Assembly: GCA_023958085.1 (NCBI GenBank)
Contig: JAMLGI010000002.1
Span: 141,528-205,527 of the forward strand
Direction: 5' to 3'
DNA length: 64,000 nucleotides
Source of the DNA: Solirubrobacterales bacterium
GTDB taxonomy: Bacteria > Actinomycetota > Thermoleophilia > Solirubrobacterales > 70-9
Shown here one piece after another: positions 32,773-41,919 of this stretch (position 1 is the first letter of the stretch; each line of letters begins with the position of its first letter). The notes beneath the pieces were generated by a model. The model searched no databases and was not told the DNA's origin. It was given only the letters and a program-made list of their open reading frames with translations. The position numbers and the translations under genes are program-made.

Positions 32773-34827
32773 CTACCGGTCCCGGTCGGGCGTCGCCTTG
32801 CCGGGAAGCCGGGCGGGAACGAGGCCGGCAAGCGAGGAGCTGACCAGAATCCGGCCGGCCCCCGCCATCCGGTCGAGACCGAAGCTCTCTATCCCGACCG
32901 GCAGTCCTTCCCAGGACCCCCGTCGGAGCACCATCTTGCGGGTCACTCCCGGCAGGATGCGCCCGTCGGTCGGAGGCGTGATCAACCGTCCCGCCTCGAC
33001 CATCCAGACGTTCCCCCACCCCGCCTCCAGCACGGTGCCGTCGAGATCGATCAGGAGCGGAGTCGATCCCTCCCGGGAAAGTTCATCCAGCAGCCCCCGG
33101 TCGGCCCACTTGTGCGAACCGAGACCTCCCGGCAGGATGAACGGGGTGAGCTCGACCGGAAGCTCCCGGGACGGGAACGGTCGCGTCTCGACGGTGATCG
33201 ATCCATCGGCCATCGCCCGAACCCTCAACCCGCCGTCTCCGAGAGTTCGGGCGGCATCGGCCACCTGCCGTTCCGCGTCGGATGACAGCCCGACCTCGTA
33301 CAGCTCGTCCAGGCTGCTCGCGAGCCGGGCCAGGTGCAGGTCGATGTGTTCCGCTCGGCCGGACTCCACCCGGACGGTCTCGATCACACCGGCCGCCGGG
33401 TCGGGACGATCCCGCTCTCCGTCCAGGGCGAAAGGCAGGCCGGTGACCAGCCGTGACGGCGGGATCGTCCCCGGATCCCGGTCACTGCCGATCCGCGAAC
33501 CGATCGCCTCGATCAGCGGCCGGGCCTTGTCGAAACACTCGACCAGCTCCCGTTCCGGAACCGAGTCGGCCACGATCCCCCCGCCCACGTCGAGCCAGAG
33601 CCGCTCGCCCGAGGCCTCGAAGGTCCGGATCGCCACGTTCAGTTCGAGGCCGGCGGCCGGGCTCGCATATCCGATCGCCCCGGTGAAGACCTCCCGTCCG
33701 AGCGGTTCCAGTTCGGCAATCGCCCGCATCGCCTGGATCTTTGGCGCCCCGGTCACCGAGCAGGGCGGGAAGGTGGCTCTGAGTAGACCGGCGTCCCCGA
33801 CCCCGGGCCGGATACGTCCCTTCACCCGGCTGACCAGATGCCAGAGGCCGGGGTGGGGTTCCGCCTCGGGTACGTCGGGGGCCACCACCGTCCCCGGCAG
33901 GCAAACCCGCCCGAGATCGTTGCGGGCCACATCCACGATCATCACGTGCTCGGCCGCATCCTTGGCCGAGTCGACCAGGGCCCGCCGGGCGAGTTCCGCC
34001 GCCTCCGGGTCGTCCGGCCGAACCGCTGTTCCCTTGATCGGTCCGGTCTCGACCAGGTCTCCGGTACGGCGCAGGAAGAGTTCCGGAGAAAGGCTGGCCA
34101 CTCCACCCTGTGGGGTCAGGAACGCGGCCCCGCAGGCCGGTCTCAGCCGGTCGGTGGCCGCGGCGAAGAGGGCGGCGAGATCGGCGCCCCGGACCGATTC
34201 CAGCCGGACTCGGAGATTGGCCTGGAAAAACTCCCCGGACCGGATCCGTTCCTGACAGCGCCGGATCGCGTTGAGGTGGCCGTCCGCCCCGGGCGGTACA
34301 AGCCGGAACTCACCCGGGACCACTGGTGATTCCGGGGCCGGATCGAATGGGCCACGGCCGGTCAGCCGCTTCAGCTCGGCCACTCGCTGCCCGAGCTCGG
34401 CCTCGCGCTCCGGGGTGAGCAGTGCCTCGAACCACCACCGGCCCTCGCCATCGAGCCGCAGGAGGTTGTCGTAGAAGGCAAGGTGACTCTGCGGCAGCCC
34501 GGCCGGGCGCGGAGGCTGGGGTGGCAGCGTCTCGACCCAGGCACCGGCCCCGTAGCCGAGCCAGCCGAACCAGCCTCCCCCGACCGCTCCGTCGGCCGCT
34601 ACGGATGTCAGCGCGGGCAAACGATCGAGGGTTGCGAATGGATCCTCATCCGGACCGGCCACCGCGATCGGATCCGATCCGAGGATCGCCCCTCCCCCGG
34701 CCCACGTTCCGGTCAGGGCGAACGGCAAGTTGCGATCCCGGAGTTGAAGCAAAACCTGGCCGGGGTCGAGGGCGAGGTCGATCGGTTCCCGCCAGAGCTG
34801 TGCCGATTGAGCGTGCCCGATGCTCAC
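32773..34827 (-). CDS. pabBC: PabB-PabC fusion: aminodeoxychorismate synthase component I / lyase
   Basis: Residues 1-455 are an anthranilate-synthase-like chorismate-binding domain (IRSGEFFQANLRVR, SPELFLRRTGDLVETGPIKGT, VDVARNDLGRV, FPPCSVTGAPKIQAM, GGGIVADSVPE). Residues about 480-684 are a class IV PLP-dependent domain (HIDLHLARL, a Lys in SHKWADR, EAGWGNVWMVEAGRLITPP). Together these would make 4-amino-4-deoxychorismate and split it to p-aminobenzoate for folate. The glutamine amidotransferase PabA is not nearby. Its first codons overlap the downstream EamA gene's neighbour junction in reverse order (EamA stop at 34824), so EamA and pabBC are co-transcribed. Confidence 0.92.
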   Translation of the reverse strand: MSIGHAQSAQLWREPIDLALDPGQVLLQLRDRNLPFALTGTWAGGGAILGSDPIAVAGPDEDPFATLDRLPALTSVAADGAVGGGWFGWLGYGAGAWVETLPPQPPRPAGLPQSHLAFYDNLLRLDGEGRWWFEALLTPEREAELGQRVAELKRLTGRGPFDPAPESPVVPGEFRLVPPGADGHLNAIRRCQERIRSGEFFQANLRVRLESVRGADLAALFAAATDRLRPACGAAFLTPQGGVASLSPELFLRRTGDLVETGPIKGTAVRPDDPEAAELARRALVDSAKDAAEHVMIVDVARNDLGRVCLPGTVVAPDVPEAEPHPGLWHLVSRVKGRIRPGVGDAGLLRATFPPCSVTGAPKIQAMRAIAELEPLGREVFTGAIGYASPAAGLELNVAIRTFEASGERLWLDVGGGIVADSVPERELVECFDKARPLIEAIGSRIGSDRDPGTIPPSRLVTGLPFALDGERDRPDPAAGVIETVRVESGRAEHIDLHLARLASSLDELYEVGLSSDAERQVADAARTLGDGGLRVRAMADGSITVETRPFPSRELPVELTPFILPGGLGSHKWADRGLLDELSREGSTPLLIDLDGTVLEAGWGNVWMVEAGRLITPPTDGRILPGVTRKMVLRRGSWEGLPVGIESFGLDRMAGAGRILVSSSLAGLVPARLPGKATPDRDR

Positions 34828-35687
34828 AGCTCCACCCGAACCGGTTCCCGGGACGAGTGGATCGCGCCTGCCGACGCGGCAACCACCAGGGCGATTGCCG
34901 CCGCCTGGGTCAGGCCGACACCCTGCCCAAGAACGATGAATCCGATCAGGGCCGCAACCGCCGGCTCGATGCTCATCATCACCCCGAAAACGTTCGACGG
35001 CAGCCGCCGCATCGCCTCGAACTCGAGCGAGAAGGGAATCGCGGCGCTGAGCAGACCGACCGCGAGCCCGACCGCGAGTACCTCCGGCGTGAAGAGAGAC
35101 CCAACCCCGCCAACCAGGGCCGGCGGCAGACAGAAGACGGTCGAGATCACCATCGCCACGGTCAGCAGGGATCCACCGCTGGACTCGACCCCGAGCCGGG
35201 TTCCGATCAGGATGTAGGCACCCCAGAAGAATCCGGCGACCAAGGCGAGGACGATCCCAGTCGGGTCGAGACTCTCGCCCTCGATCCCGCCGGTCAGCAG
35301 CACGATCCCGGCGGCGGCCATCCCCGCCCAGGCGAGATCGCGACGGCGGCGGGAGGTGATCAGGGCTACCGCGAGCGGACCGCTGAACTCAAGCGTCACA
35401 GCGGTGCCGAGCGGAATCCGGTCGATCGCCCCGTAGAAGGAGAGGCTCACCGCGGCCAGCGAAAAACCGAACAGCAGGACCGGTCGGAGCTGGGCCCGGG
35501 GAATCCGGAAGGAGGGCCGCCAGATCAGGACCAGCATCAGGGCCGCGAGTCCGCTGCGGAGCAAGACGGTGCCGGTCACCCCCACCTCCTCGAACAGGAA
35601 GGTGGCGATCGCCGCCCCGATCTGGATCGAGGAGATCGAGCCCAGGACCATGAAGACGGCGGGCAGACGTGATCTGGAATCGGTCAC
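34824..35687 (-). CDS. EamA-family (RhtA-like) metabolite exporter
   Basis: The 287-residue protein has ten hydrophobic helices in two EamA repeats, with conserved segments FLFEEVGVTGTVLLRSGLAALMLVLIWRP in the first half and SIEPAVAALIGFIVLGQ in the second. RhtA-like members export threonine, homoserine or related metabolites. It lies upstream of pabBC with a four-base overlap. Confidence 0.9.
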   Translation of the reverse strand: MTDSRSRLPAVFMVLGSISSIQIGAAIATFLFEEVGVTGTVLLRSGLAALMLVLIWRPSFRIPRAQLRPVLLFGFSLAAVSLSFYGAIDRIPLGTAVTLEFSGPLAVALITSRRRRDLAWAGMAAAGIVLLTGGIEGESLDPTGIVLALVAGFFWGAYILIGTRLGVESSGGSLLTVAMVISTVFCLPPALVGGVGSLFTPEVLAVGLAVGLLSAAIPFSLEFEAMRRLPSNVFGVMMSIEPAVAALIGFIVLGQGVGLTQAAAIALVVAASAGAIHSSREPVRVEL

Positions 35688-35726
35688 CGGGGAAGTGAAT
35701 CAGTCGGCACCGTCGGCCGACGGCAG

Positions 35727-35800
35727 CACCCCCGGCAGGATTCGAACCTGCGACATCCGGCTTAGAAGGCCGGCGCTCTATCCAGCTGAGCTACGGGGGC
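35727..35800 (-). tRNA. tRNA-Arg (TCT)
   Basis: Cloverleaf with anticodon stem CCGGC/GCCGG and loop CTTCTAA (anticodon TCT), T arm GCAGG-TTCGAAT-CCTGC and D arm GCTC...GAGC. The first acceptor pair is a G-U wobble. Confidence 0.92.
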
Positions 35801-35812
35801 GGGAGCCTTAAG

Positions 35813-37996
35813 CTAGTCGCTCGCGGAATCTTTCACCCGGTCACAGTTGGCCGGGTCGAGCCTGCCGTTGATCCGGTACACGTAGTCTGCCTGCGGCTTG
35901 ATGTCGGGTTCGGCCACGACCTCCTTGACCGCGGGATCGTCCTTGATCCAGGCGCGAACCGGGTAGTGATACTCGCCATCCGGATCGTCCTGGGTCCACT
36001 CGCTGGTGATCAGGTAGTCGAAGTTACCCCGGTTCAGAGCGTTGACGAACGCCCGGCACTGGGTGTAGAGACGGTAGGAGCCATGCGGTCCCTCCCGGCC
36101 GATGTACTGCACGTGGTTGGATCGGTCGATGCCGTAGAAGCCGTACTGCCCGAAGAAGATCTCCCCTGACCCGGCCAGCGCGATCCGCTTGTTCCGCAGG
36201 TTCCGGGTGTAGGTGTAGGCGACCTGGGGCCCGCCCTCCTGGAGAAACAAGGTCGCCCGGGTGTAGTGCTTGTTCGCGTATCCGACCTCCTCGCCCCGGC
36301 CCCAGATCCCGGCCACGAGGATGATCCCGGCGGCAACTCCGACCACCAGCCCGATCGAGGCCCTTCCCTGGCTCCGGAGCCAGCTGAGACCGACCGGAGC
36401 CCAGACCAGAACAAAGGTGAGGAAGATCGTGCCGAAGATGTAGCTCGGATACCACTTCGGGGAAACGACGACGGTCGCAGCAAAAAGCACCGTGAGGAAG
36501 ATCAGAACCTTGCGGGCCCGGGCTTCCGGGATCCGGAGCTGACGGATCAGCGGCAGCAACACCATCGCCAGCAGCAGGCCGGGAAGCAGGTACCGGGTGT
36601 TGGTGAAGAACCCCCGCGGCTCACCCTCCTGACCGGCGGCGGTGAGCGGGGTGAAGAGGTAGACCACCGCGGTGACCAGAGCGGCGAAAGCGAGCACCCT
36701 GACCACCTTGTTCCGCGAGCGAAAAACCAGCCAGACCGCGGCGGCGGCCAGCATCACGAGGATCAGCGGGAAGAGGACGCCGAAGGCCTCGTTCAGCCGG
36801 GGAAAAAACCAATACTGGTAGATCGTGTGGTCGGTGAGATAGTGGGCGACCGAGAACCGGGGACGTGGATCGAGTGCCATCTGTTCCGGCTGAGGCAGTT
36901 TCAGGGGGCCCCAGCCGACCGCCGGGACCGGGTTTCCACCGCTGTAGATCATCGCCCGCACGTACCAGTAGCCACCGGCCACGAACATCGACCCGCCAAG
37001 CCAGAGGGCGGTCAGCAGGCGGCGTCCGCGACCGCTGACCAGGATCATCCCGATGAAGATCATGCCCACCGGGGCCAGCATCGAGACCTTGATCGAGATC
37101 GAGAGGCCGGCGGCGAGCCCGGCCAGGATCAGGGGCCCGCGATCCAGCAAGGGAGATTCGGGGTCGGGTTTTTCCTCAACCTCGCCCGACTTCGGTGCCA
37201 GCCGCTGGTGACCGTTCACCAGGAAGGCCGCGAAAGCGAGCAGGAAGGCGAAGGCGATGATGTCGTTTCGGCCCTCGCCTGGCTGGGTCTCGATCATCAC
37301 CCCTGAGGTGAGGAGGATCGCGCCGCCGACCAGAGTTGCCGGTCCGACCCCGTAGGGGCGACCCACACACCAGCAGGCGAGCAGGGCGATCGCGAGCGGG
37401 ACCATGTTGAGCAGGGGTGAAAGCCAGTCGCTCTTCATCAGCCCCATGAGTGCCCCGTGAAGCAGCTCTCCGTTCAGCGGATAGAGCCAGACCGCGAGTC
37501 GCAGGGCGTCGGTGTGGTGAAGCGGGATGATCGACCCCTCCTGCAGGAACCGGGCCGAGGAGGGCATGTGGTACCAGGTGGTGTCGCCACCGAACATGCC
37601 CTGGTCAAGGCTGAGCTGCGACGGAAAACTCCAGGTGGCGACCGCCCATGAAGCCACGCCGATCGCCACGAGAAAAGCCCAGTTCGGGATCGCCGGAGCC
37701 TCGACCGGCTGGACCCCACGCGGAGCGAACCGATATCCGAGTCCGGCCGCGATCAGGGGAACGACGACGCTGGACGCGAAGATCCAGCCGGGCGTGAAAA
37801 GCGAAAGTGAACCGACCAGCTGAAGGGCGAGCGTGACCAGGACGAAACCGAGGGTGAGCTCCGCCAGTCGGGCAAGGGCGCCGGAAAACTCGGGCACGAT
37901 CCAGCGCCGGAGCCAGTAGGCGCCGAGCCACAGGGCAAGAATCGACAGGGTGATCGATACGGCCCCGAAAGCGTAGGAGGAGAGAGTCGGGATCAC
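35813..37996 (-). CDS. GT-C-like polytopic membrane protein (putative glycosyltransferase)
   Basis: The 727-residue protein has about 13 hydrophobic helices. An early extracytoplasmic loop contains MFGGDTTWYHMPSSARFLQEGSIIPLHH, with an acidic residue in the position typical of GT-C fold glycosyltransferases (PMT/ArnT-like) that use polyprenyl-phosphate sugars. The C-terminal 150 residues form an extracytoplasmic domain (QYGFYGIDRSNHVQYIGREG). The exact sugar and acceptor cannot be told. Confidence 0.7.
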   Translation of the reverse strand: MIPTLSSYAFGAVSITLSILALWLGAYWLRRWIVPEFSGALARLAELTLGFVLVTLALQLVGSLSLFTPGWIFASSVVVPLIAAGLGYRFAPRGVQPVEAPAIPNWAFLVAIGVASWAVATWSFPSQLSLDQGMFGGDTTWYHMPSSARFLQEGSIIPLHHTDALRLAVWLYPLNGELLHGALMGLMKSDWLSPLLNMVPLAIALLACWCVGRPYGVGPATLVGGAILLTSGVMIETQPGEGRNDIIAFAFLLAFAAFLVNGHQRLAPKSGEVEEKPDPESPLLDRGPLILAGLAAGLSISIKVSMLAPVGMIFIGMILVSGRGRRLLTALWLGGSMFVAGGYWYVRAMIYSGGNPVPAVGWGPLKLPQPEQMALDPRPRFSVAHYLTDHTIYQYWFFPRLNEAFGVLFPLILVMLAAAAVWLVFRSRNKVVRVLAFAALVTAVVYLFTPLTAAGQEGEPRGFFTNTRYLLPGLLLAMVLLPLIRQLRIPEARARKVLIFLTVLFAATVVVSPKWYPSYIFGTIFLTFVLVWAPVGLSWLRSQGRASIGLVVGVAAGIILVAGIWGRGEEVGYANKHYTRATLFLQEGGPQVAYTYTRNLRNKRIALAGSGEIFFGQYGFYGIDRSNHVQYIGREGPHGSYRLYTQCRAFVNALNRGNFDYLITSEWTQDDPDGEYHYPVRAWIKDDPAVKEVVAEPDIKPQADYVYRINGRLDPANCDRVKDSASD

Positions 37997-38063
37997 ACCC
38001 CGGCCTTGAAATCTGGAATCACCGCCGGGATCCTAATTGTTGTTCCGGAACGACGGGGGACGG

Positions 38064-38711
38064 TCAGTCGGCCGGCAGCCGACAGGCAACCCCGGTGCCG
38101 GCCAGACCGCAGTAGCCGTTCGGAACCTTGTGGAGGTACTGCTGGTGCTGCTCCTCGGCGTAGTAGAACGGCCCGGCCGGTTCGATCGCGGTCGTGATCG
38201 GACCGAGTCCGCGCTCGGCCAGAGCCTCCGCATAGCCGTCCCGGGCCCGCCGTGCGGCCTCGGCCTGCGAGCCATCCACGGTGAAGATCCCGGAGCGGTA
38301 CTGGGTTCCGACATCGTTTCCCTGCCGCATCCCCTGGGTCGGGTCGTGTTCGGTGAAAAACACCTCCAGCAGGGTGGCGTACGGGGTGACCTCGGGATCG
38401 AACCCGACCAGAACCGACTCGGCATGGCCGGTTCTCCCGGAGCAGACCTCCTCGTAGGTCGGGTTCGGCGTGGAACCGTTCTGGTAGCCGACGGCCGTGG
38501 TCCAGATGCCGTCCATTCGCCAGAAGAGCCGCTCCGCTCCCCAGAAGCAGCCGAGGGCGAAGTAGGCGGTATCGATCCCGGCCGGGAACGGTCCCTCCAG
38601 CGGGTGGCCGAGGACGGCGTGGTTTTCAGGCACCGGGAACGGCCGGTCGCGGCGGCCCGGCAACACCCGTCCGGGCTCCGGCATCGTTGAGTCATGTCGA
38701 CCGAACAGCAT
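38064..38711 (-). CDS. msrA: peptide-methionine (S)-S-oxide reductase MsrA
   Basis: The active site [11 protein letters not shown] is intact, followed by [35 protein letters not shown] and [14 protein letters not shown] segments, all classical MsrA. It reduces Met-S-sulfoxide in proteins using thioredoxin. The C-terminal cysteines ([12 protein letters not shown]) are the usual recycling cysteines. I chose the ATG at 38711 (MLFGRHD); an earlier start adds 10 residues. A thioredoxin reductase gene is in the window at 58698. Confidence 0.95.
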   Translation of the reverse strand: MLFGRHDSTMPEPGRVLPGRRDRPFPVPENHAVLGHPLEGPFPAGIDTAYFALGCFWGAERLFWRMDGIWTTAVGYQNGSTPNPTYEEVCSGRTGHAESVLVGFDPEVTPYATLLEVFFTEHDPTQGMRQGNDVGTQYRSGIFTVDGSQAEAARRARDGYAEALAERGLGPITTAIEPAGPFYYAEEQHQQYLHKVPNGYCGLAGTGVACRLPAD

Positions 38712-38807
38712 TGACCGATGGTACTCCGCGCTGAAACTCACAACCCGGTGCCCCGAGACCAGCCGGGGGTTCTAGACTTGGGCCATGAGCGACGAGGGCG
38801 ACAGCCG

Positions 38808-39422
38808 GTGAGCGCGCGGCTGATCGAGAAGGAAGAGGTCGGCCTCACCTGGGTGATCGATGAACCCAACGCGCGTGCTTCCCACGCACTGGTCTCGGAC
38901 GGCAGGATCTGGATCGTCGATCCGATCGAAGACGAGGCCGCGCTGGACCGGGTGGGCGAACTCGGCGAACCGGTTGCCGTACTGCAGCTGCTCGACCGTC
39001 ACAACCGCGACTGCGCCAAGGTCGCGGATCGCTTCGGGATCCCCCATGTCCCGCTTCCGCTTGAGCTGAGAAACACCCCGTTCGAGGCGATCGAGGTGGT
39101 CGACAACCGGATCTGGAAGGAACGGGCGCTCTGGTGGCAGGCGACCCAGACTCTGGTCGTGGCCGAGGCAATCGGGACGACGCCCCTGTTCAAACCCACC
39201 AAGGCGGGAGCCGGTGTCCATGTCGGACTGCGGCTGAATCCACCCCGGAAGGCGCTCGAAAGCTACGTGCCACGCCACCTGCTGGTTGGCCACGGCGATC
39301 CGATCCACGGCCAGGGGGCGGCCCGGGCCCTGGACCAGGCGCTGGACCGGTCGCGTCGTGACATTCCGGCCGCCCTGGCCGGGCTGCCCGGAGCCTTCCG
39401 TCGGCGCTACGACCCGTCTTGA
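38808..39422 (+). CDS. degenerate MBL-fold-like protein
   Basis: Starting with the GTG at 38808, which overlaps a TGA of a nine-codon upstream frame, the product is 204 residues. It resembles short metallo-beta-lactamase-fold proteins: IWIVDPIEDEAALDRV, then VLQLLDRHNRDCAKVADRFGIPHVP where HXHXDH would normally be, and RHLLVGHGDPIHG near the end. The metal motif is reduced to HNRDC, so hydrolase activity is doubtful. Its stop overlaps the TTG start of moeA, so it is expressed with the cofactor genes. Confidence 0.65.
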   Translation: MSARLIEKEEVGLTWVIDEPNARASHALVSDGRIWIVDPIEDEAALDRVGELGEPVAVLQLLDRHNRDCAKVADRFGIPHVPLPLELRNTPFEAIEVVDNRIWKERALWWQATQTLVVAEAIGTTPLFKPTKAGAGVHVGLRLNPPRKALESYVPRHLLVGHGDPIHGQGAARALDQALDRSRRDIPAALAGLPGAFRRRYDPS

Positions 39423-40705
39423 TCACGGTCGAAGAGCATCTCGACCGGGTTCTGGCTGCAACCTCCCCGCTGCCGACCGAAACGGTTGCCCTCTCCGGGG
39501 CCGGTGGGCTCTGTCTGGCCGAAGACACGACCGCCATCTGCGCAGTTCCCCCGTGGACCAACTCGGCAATGGACGGTTACGCGGTGCGATTCACAGATGT
39601 GGCCGCCGCCTCCGCCGAAGATCCGGTCGAGCTGACGGTGGTCGCCGATCTCCCGGCTGGCAGTGACCTGAGGCCGTCGATCGGCCCCGGCCAGGCCGCC
39701 CGGATCATGACCGGGGCTCCGGTCCCTCCGGATGCGGACGCGGTAGTGCCGGTCGAGCTCACCGACGGCGGGGTCCGGAAAGTCACCGTCAACGCTTCCC
39801 CCGGGGAGAGGCGCCACATCCGGAAGGCCGGTGAGGACAGGCAGCCCGGCGACCCGGTGGTTCCGGGCGGTACCGTGGCCGGCCCGGAGGTGATCTCGTC
39901 GCTGGCCTCGACCGGACATCGCGAGATCCTGGTTCACCGCAGGCCACGGGTGGCGGTGATCGCCACCGGAGACGAGCTGGTCGACCCCGGCAGCGAGCTC
40001 CGGTACGGCCGGATCCCGGATTCAAACTCATTGCTGATCGCAGGACTGGCCCGGGAGTCCGGGGCCGAGGTCACCGCAGTTCAGCGGGTCGGTGACACCG
40101 GAGCCGAACTGGCAAGCGCGATCGAACGGTGTCTCTCGGCGGATCTGGTCGTGCTCTCCGGCGGCGTGAGCGTGGGGGCCCACGATCCGGTCAAGGCACT
40201 TTTCGCGGGCGGCAACGAGGTCCGTTTCGACCGGGTCGCGATGCAGCCGGGCAAGCCCCAGGCCTTCGGCCGGCTCGCCGCCGGACCACTCCTCTTCGGG
40301 CTGCCCGGAAACCCGGTCAGTGTCTGGGTTTCGTTTCACGTTTTCGTGAGGCCCTGCCTGAGGAAGCTGCGCGGACTGCGGGAATCACAGAATCGGCCGC
40401 TCCCGGCGCGGGCCTTGACCGGCTGGCGGGTTCCGGAGGGGCGGGCGCAGTACCTGCCCGCGGTGATCGGTACCGACGCCGATCGGCGCACGGTCGCCCC
40501 GGCTGCCTCCGGCGGTTCGGGCTCGCACCTCGTTGCCAGCCTTGCCGCGGCCAACGGTTTTGCGATCGTCCCGCCGAGGTCGGGTCCGGTCGAAACCGGT
40601 GACGTCGTTGCGACCGTGCTGACCGGCCCGGAACCAGCGACAGTCGGCGCCGGACCGGACCGGACTGCCGCCAAACCCCGCCCGGGAGGAGAATCATCGG
40701 CATGA
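39419..40705 (+). CDS. moeA: molybdopterin molybdenumtransferase MoeA
   Basis: The 428-residue protein carries the MoeA signatures PPWTNSAMDGYAVR, RIMTGAPVPPDADAVVP, ATGDELVDPG, RIPDSNSLLIAGL and LSGGVSVGAHDPVK, ending with FGLPGNPVSVWVSF. MoeA inserts molybdate into adenylated molybdopterin. The TTG start overlaps the preceding stop; the stop overlaps moaC (ATGA). It is the first biosynthetic gene of the rightward half of the molybdenum-cofactor cluster. Confidence 0.95.
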   Translation: MITVEEHLDRVLAATSPLPTETVALSGAGGLCLAEDTTAICAVPPWTNSAMDGYAVRFTDVAAASAEDPVELTVVADLPAGSDLRPSIGPGQAARIMTGAPVPPDADAVVPVELTDGGVRKVTVNASPGERRHIRKAGEDRQPGDPVVPGGTVAGPEVISSLASTGHREILVHRRPRVAVIATGDELVDPGSELRYGRIPDSNSLLIAGLARESGAEVTAVQRVGDTGAELASAIERCLSADLVVLSGGVSVGAHDPVKALFAGGNEVRFDRVAMQPGKPQAFGRLAAGPLLFGLPGNPVSVWVSFHVFVRPCLRKLRGLRESQNRPLPARALTGWRVPEGRAQYLPAVIGTDADRRTVAPAASGGSGSHLVASLAAANGFAIVPPRSGPVETGDVVATVLTGPEPATVGAGPDRTAAKPRPGGESSA

Positions 40706-41196
40706 CCGGATCGTTCACCCACCTCGACCAGGCCGGCCGGGCCCGGATGGTCGACGTCACTGAAAAGCAGCCAACGGTGAGATCGGCCACCGCAACCGGC
40801 AAGGTCTTCTGCGGACCGGATGTGATGGCCGCCCTTCGGGACGACTCGGTCCCTAAGGGGGATGCCCTGGCGGTGGCCCGGATCGCCGGGATCCAGGGAG
40901 CCAAGCGCTGTGCCGAGCTGTTGCCGCTCGCCCACGTGATCGGGGTCCATGGAGCGACGGTCGATCTCGATCTGGAGACCGACGGGGTCGGGATCGAGGC
41001 AACCGTGAGAACCGCCGACCGAACCGGCGTCGAGATGGAGGCCTTCACCGCGGTTTCGGTCGCGGCGCTCGCCCTGGTCGACATGGTCAAGGGAATCGAC
41101 AAGGCGGTGGAGATCGGCGAGATCCGGCTTGAGGCAAAGACGGGCGGGAAATCCGGGGCATGGTTTCGTGAAACGAAAGGAAGCAGCGATGAGTGA
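40702..41196 (+). CDS. moaC: cyclic pyranopterin monophosphate synthase MoaC
   Basis: The 164-residue protein has MVDVTEKQPTVRSATATGKV, KGDALAVARIAGIQGAKRCAELLPLAHVIGV and VEMEAFTAVSVAALALVDMVKGIDK, with the catalytic Lys and His-containing helix typical of MoaC. It converts the MoaA product to cyclic pyranopterin monophosphate. It is coupled to moeA and overlaps the next gene by eight bases. Confidence 0.96.
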   Translation: MTGSFTHLDQAGRARMVDVTEKQPTVRSATATGKVFCGPDVMAALRDDSVPKGDALAVARIAGIQGAKRCAELLPLAHVIGVHGATVDLDLETDGVGIEATVRTADRTGVEMEAFTAVSVAALALVDMVKGIDKAVEIGEIRLEAKTGGKSGAWFRETKGSSDE

Positions 41197-41464
41197 GGGG
41201 AACACCAGGTACGTGCCTGCGGAAGAGCTTGAAGCCTGGGTGACCGCAGTGAAGACACTGCTCGACATTGAGGACGAGGTAGAGGTCGCGGCGATCCTTG
41301 ATCTGGCCAAGGATTTCGCCCACAACGTGGCCCGGCCGGCCGCGCCACTGACCACCTACGCGCTCGGCCTAGCGGTGGGTCGCGCCGGGGGAAACTCTGC
41401 GGCAGAGTTCACCCGGCTCGGTGAAGAACTGCGGCGCCTCTCGTTCGAGCAAGCAAGCGAGTGA
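41189..41464 (+). CDS. DUF6457-family small protein
   Basis: Ninety-one residues, all helical, with LEAWVTAVKTLLDIEDEVEVAAILDLAKDFAHNVARPAAPLTTYALGLAVGRA. I associate this with DUF6457, which in actinobacteria tends to accompany molybdenum-cofactor genes (often near MobA). It overlaps moaC and moaD at its two ends, so it is almost certainly co-translated with them; its biochemical role is unknown. Confidence 0.8.
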   Translation: MSEGNTRYVPAEELEAWVTAVKTLLDIEDEVEVAAILDLAKDFAHNVARPAAPLTTYALGLAVGRAGGNSAAEFTRLGEELRRLSFEQASE

Positions 41465-41721
41465 GCAACCCGTCCGGCACGGTCAGGGTTCGGCTTTTCG
41501 CCGCGGCGGCCGATGCCGTTGGTCAAGACGAGTTGACCCTGGGGGATATCCCCACCGCCGGTCGGATGATCGACGCGATCTGCGAGGGACGCGAGGAGCG
41601 GGTGCGGCTGGTTCTCGATCAATGCTCGCTGCTGGTCGACGGGGACCGGGTGACCGGCCCGGAAACACCTCTTGAGTCAGGGGCGACGGTGGACGTCCTC
41701 CCCCCCTTCGCCGGAGGCTGA
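41461..41721 (+). CDS. moaD: molybdopterin synthase sulfur carrier MoaD
   Basis: Eighty-six residues in a ubiquitin-like fold ending in PPFAGG; the C-terminal Gly-Gly is adenylated and thiocarboxylated before sulfur transfer. The GTG start overlaps the DUF6457 stop by four bases. Its partner MoaE is encoded at 42990 on the opposite strand. Confidence 0.93.
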   Translation: MSNPSGTVRVRLFAAAADAVGQDELTLGDIPTAGRMIDAICEGREERVRLVLDQCSLLVDGDRVTGPETPLESGATVDVLPPFAGG

Positions 41722-41735
41722 ACCCCGCCAGGAAA

Positions 41736-41896
41736 GGTGGGGCCCGTAGATATCCCCACAGGCACTGGTTGGCCCCACCGGGGAGAACTCCAAGGAGGTG
41801 GGGCCCTCAGGTGTCCGTGTAGGCACTGGTTGGCCCCACCCCTGGATCAATCGACCGGTGGGGCAAAGTGGTCTGACAACACAGTTCGGCCCCACC
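41736..41896. repeat. three tandem hairpin units between moaD and moaA
   Basis: Three inverted repeats lie 60-61 bp apart. Units 1 and 2 have identical nine-base arms GGTGGGGCC/GGCCCCACC (41736-41744/41771-41779 and 41797-41805/41832-41840) with loops of exactly 26 bases that share AGGCACTGGTT. Unit 3 (41857-41864/41889-41896) has GGTGGGGC/GCCCCACC and a diverged loop. They fill the gap between two convergent operons; bidirectional termination, a small RNA or a repeated protein-binding element are possible. Confidence 0.8.
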
Positions 41897-41919
41897 ACCT
41901 CGGTTCGGGTTGAGGCCGG

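Noticed and set aside
41736..41896. A short CRISPR array
   Set aside because: The units are inverted repeats with partly conserved loops, not direct repeats with unique spacers, and no cas gene is present.
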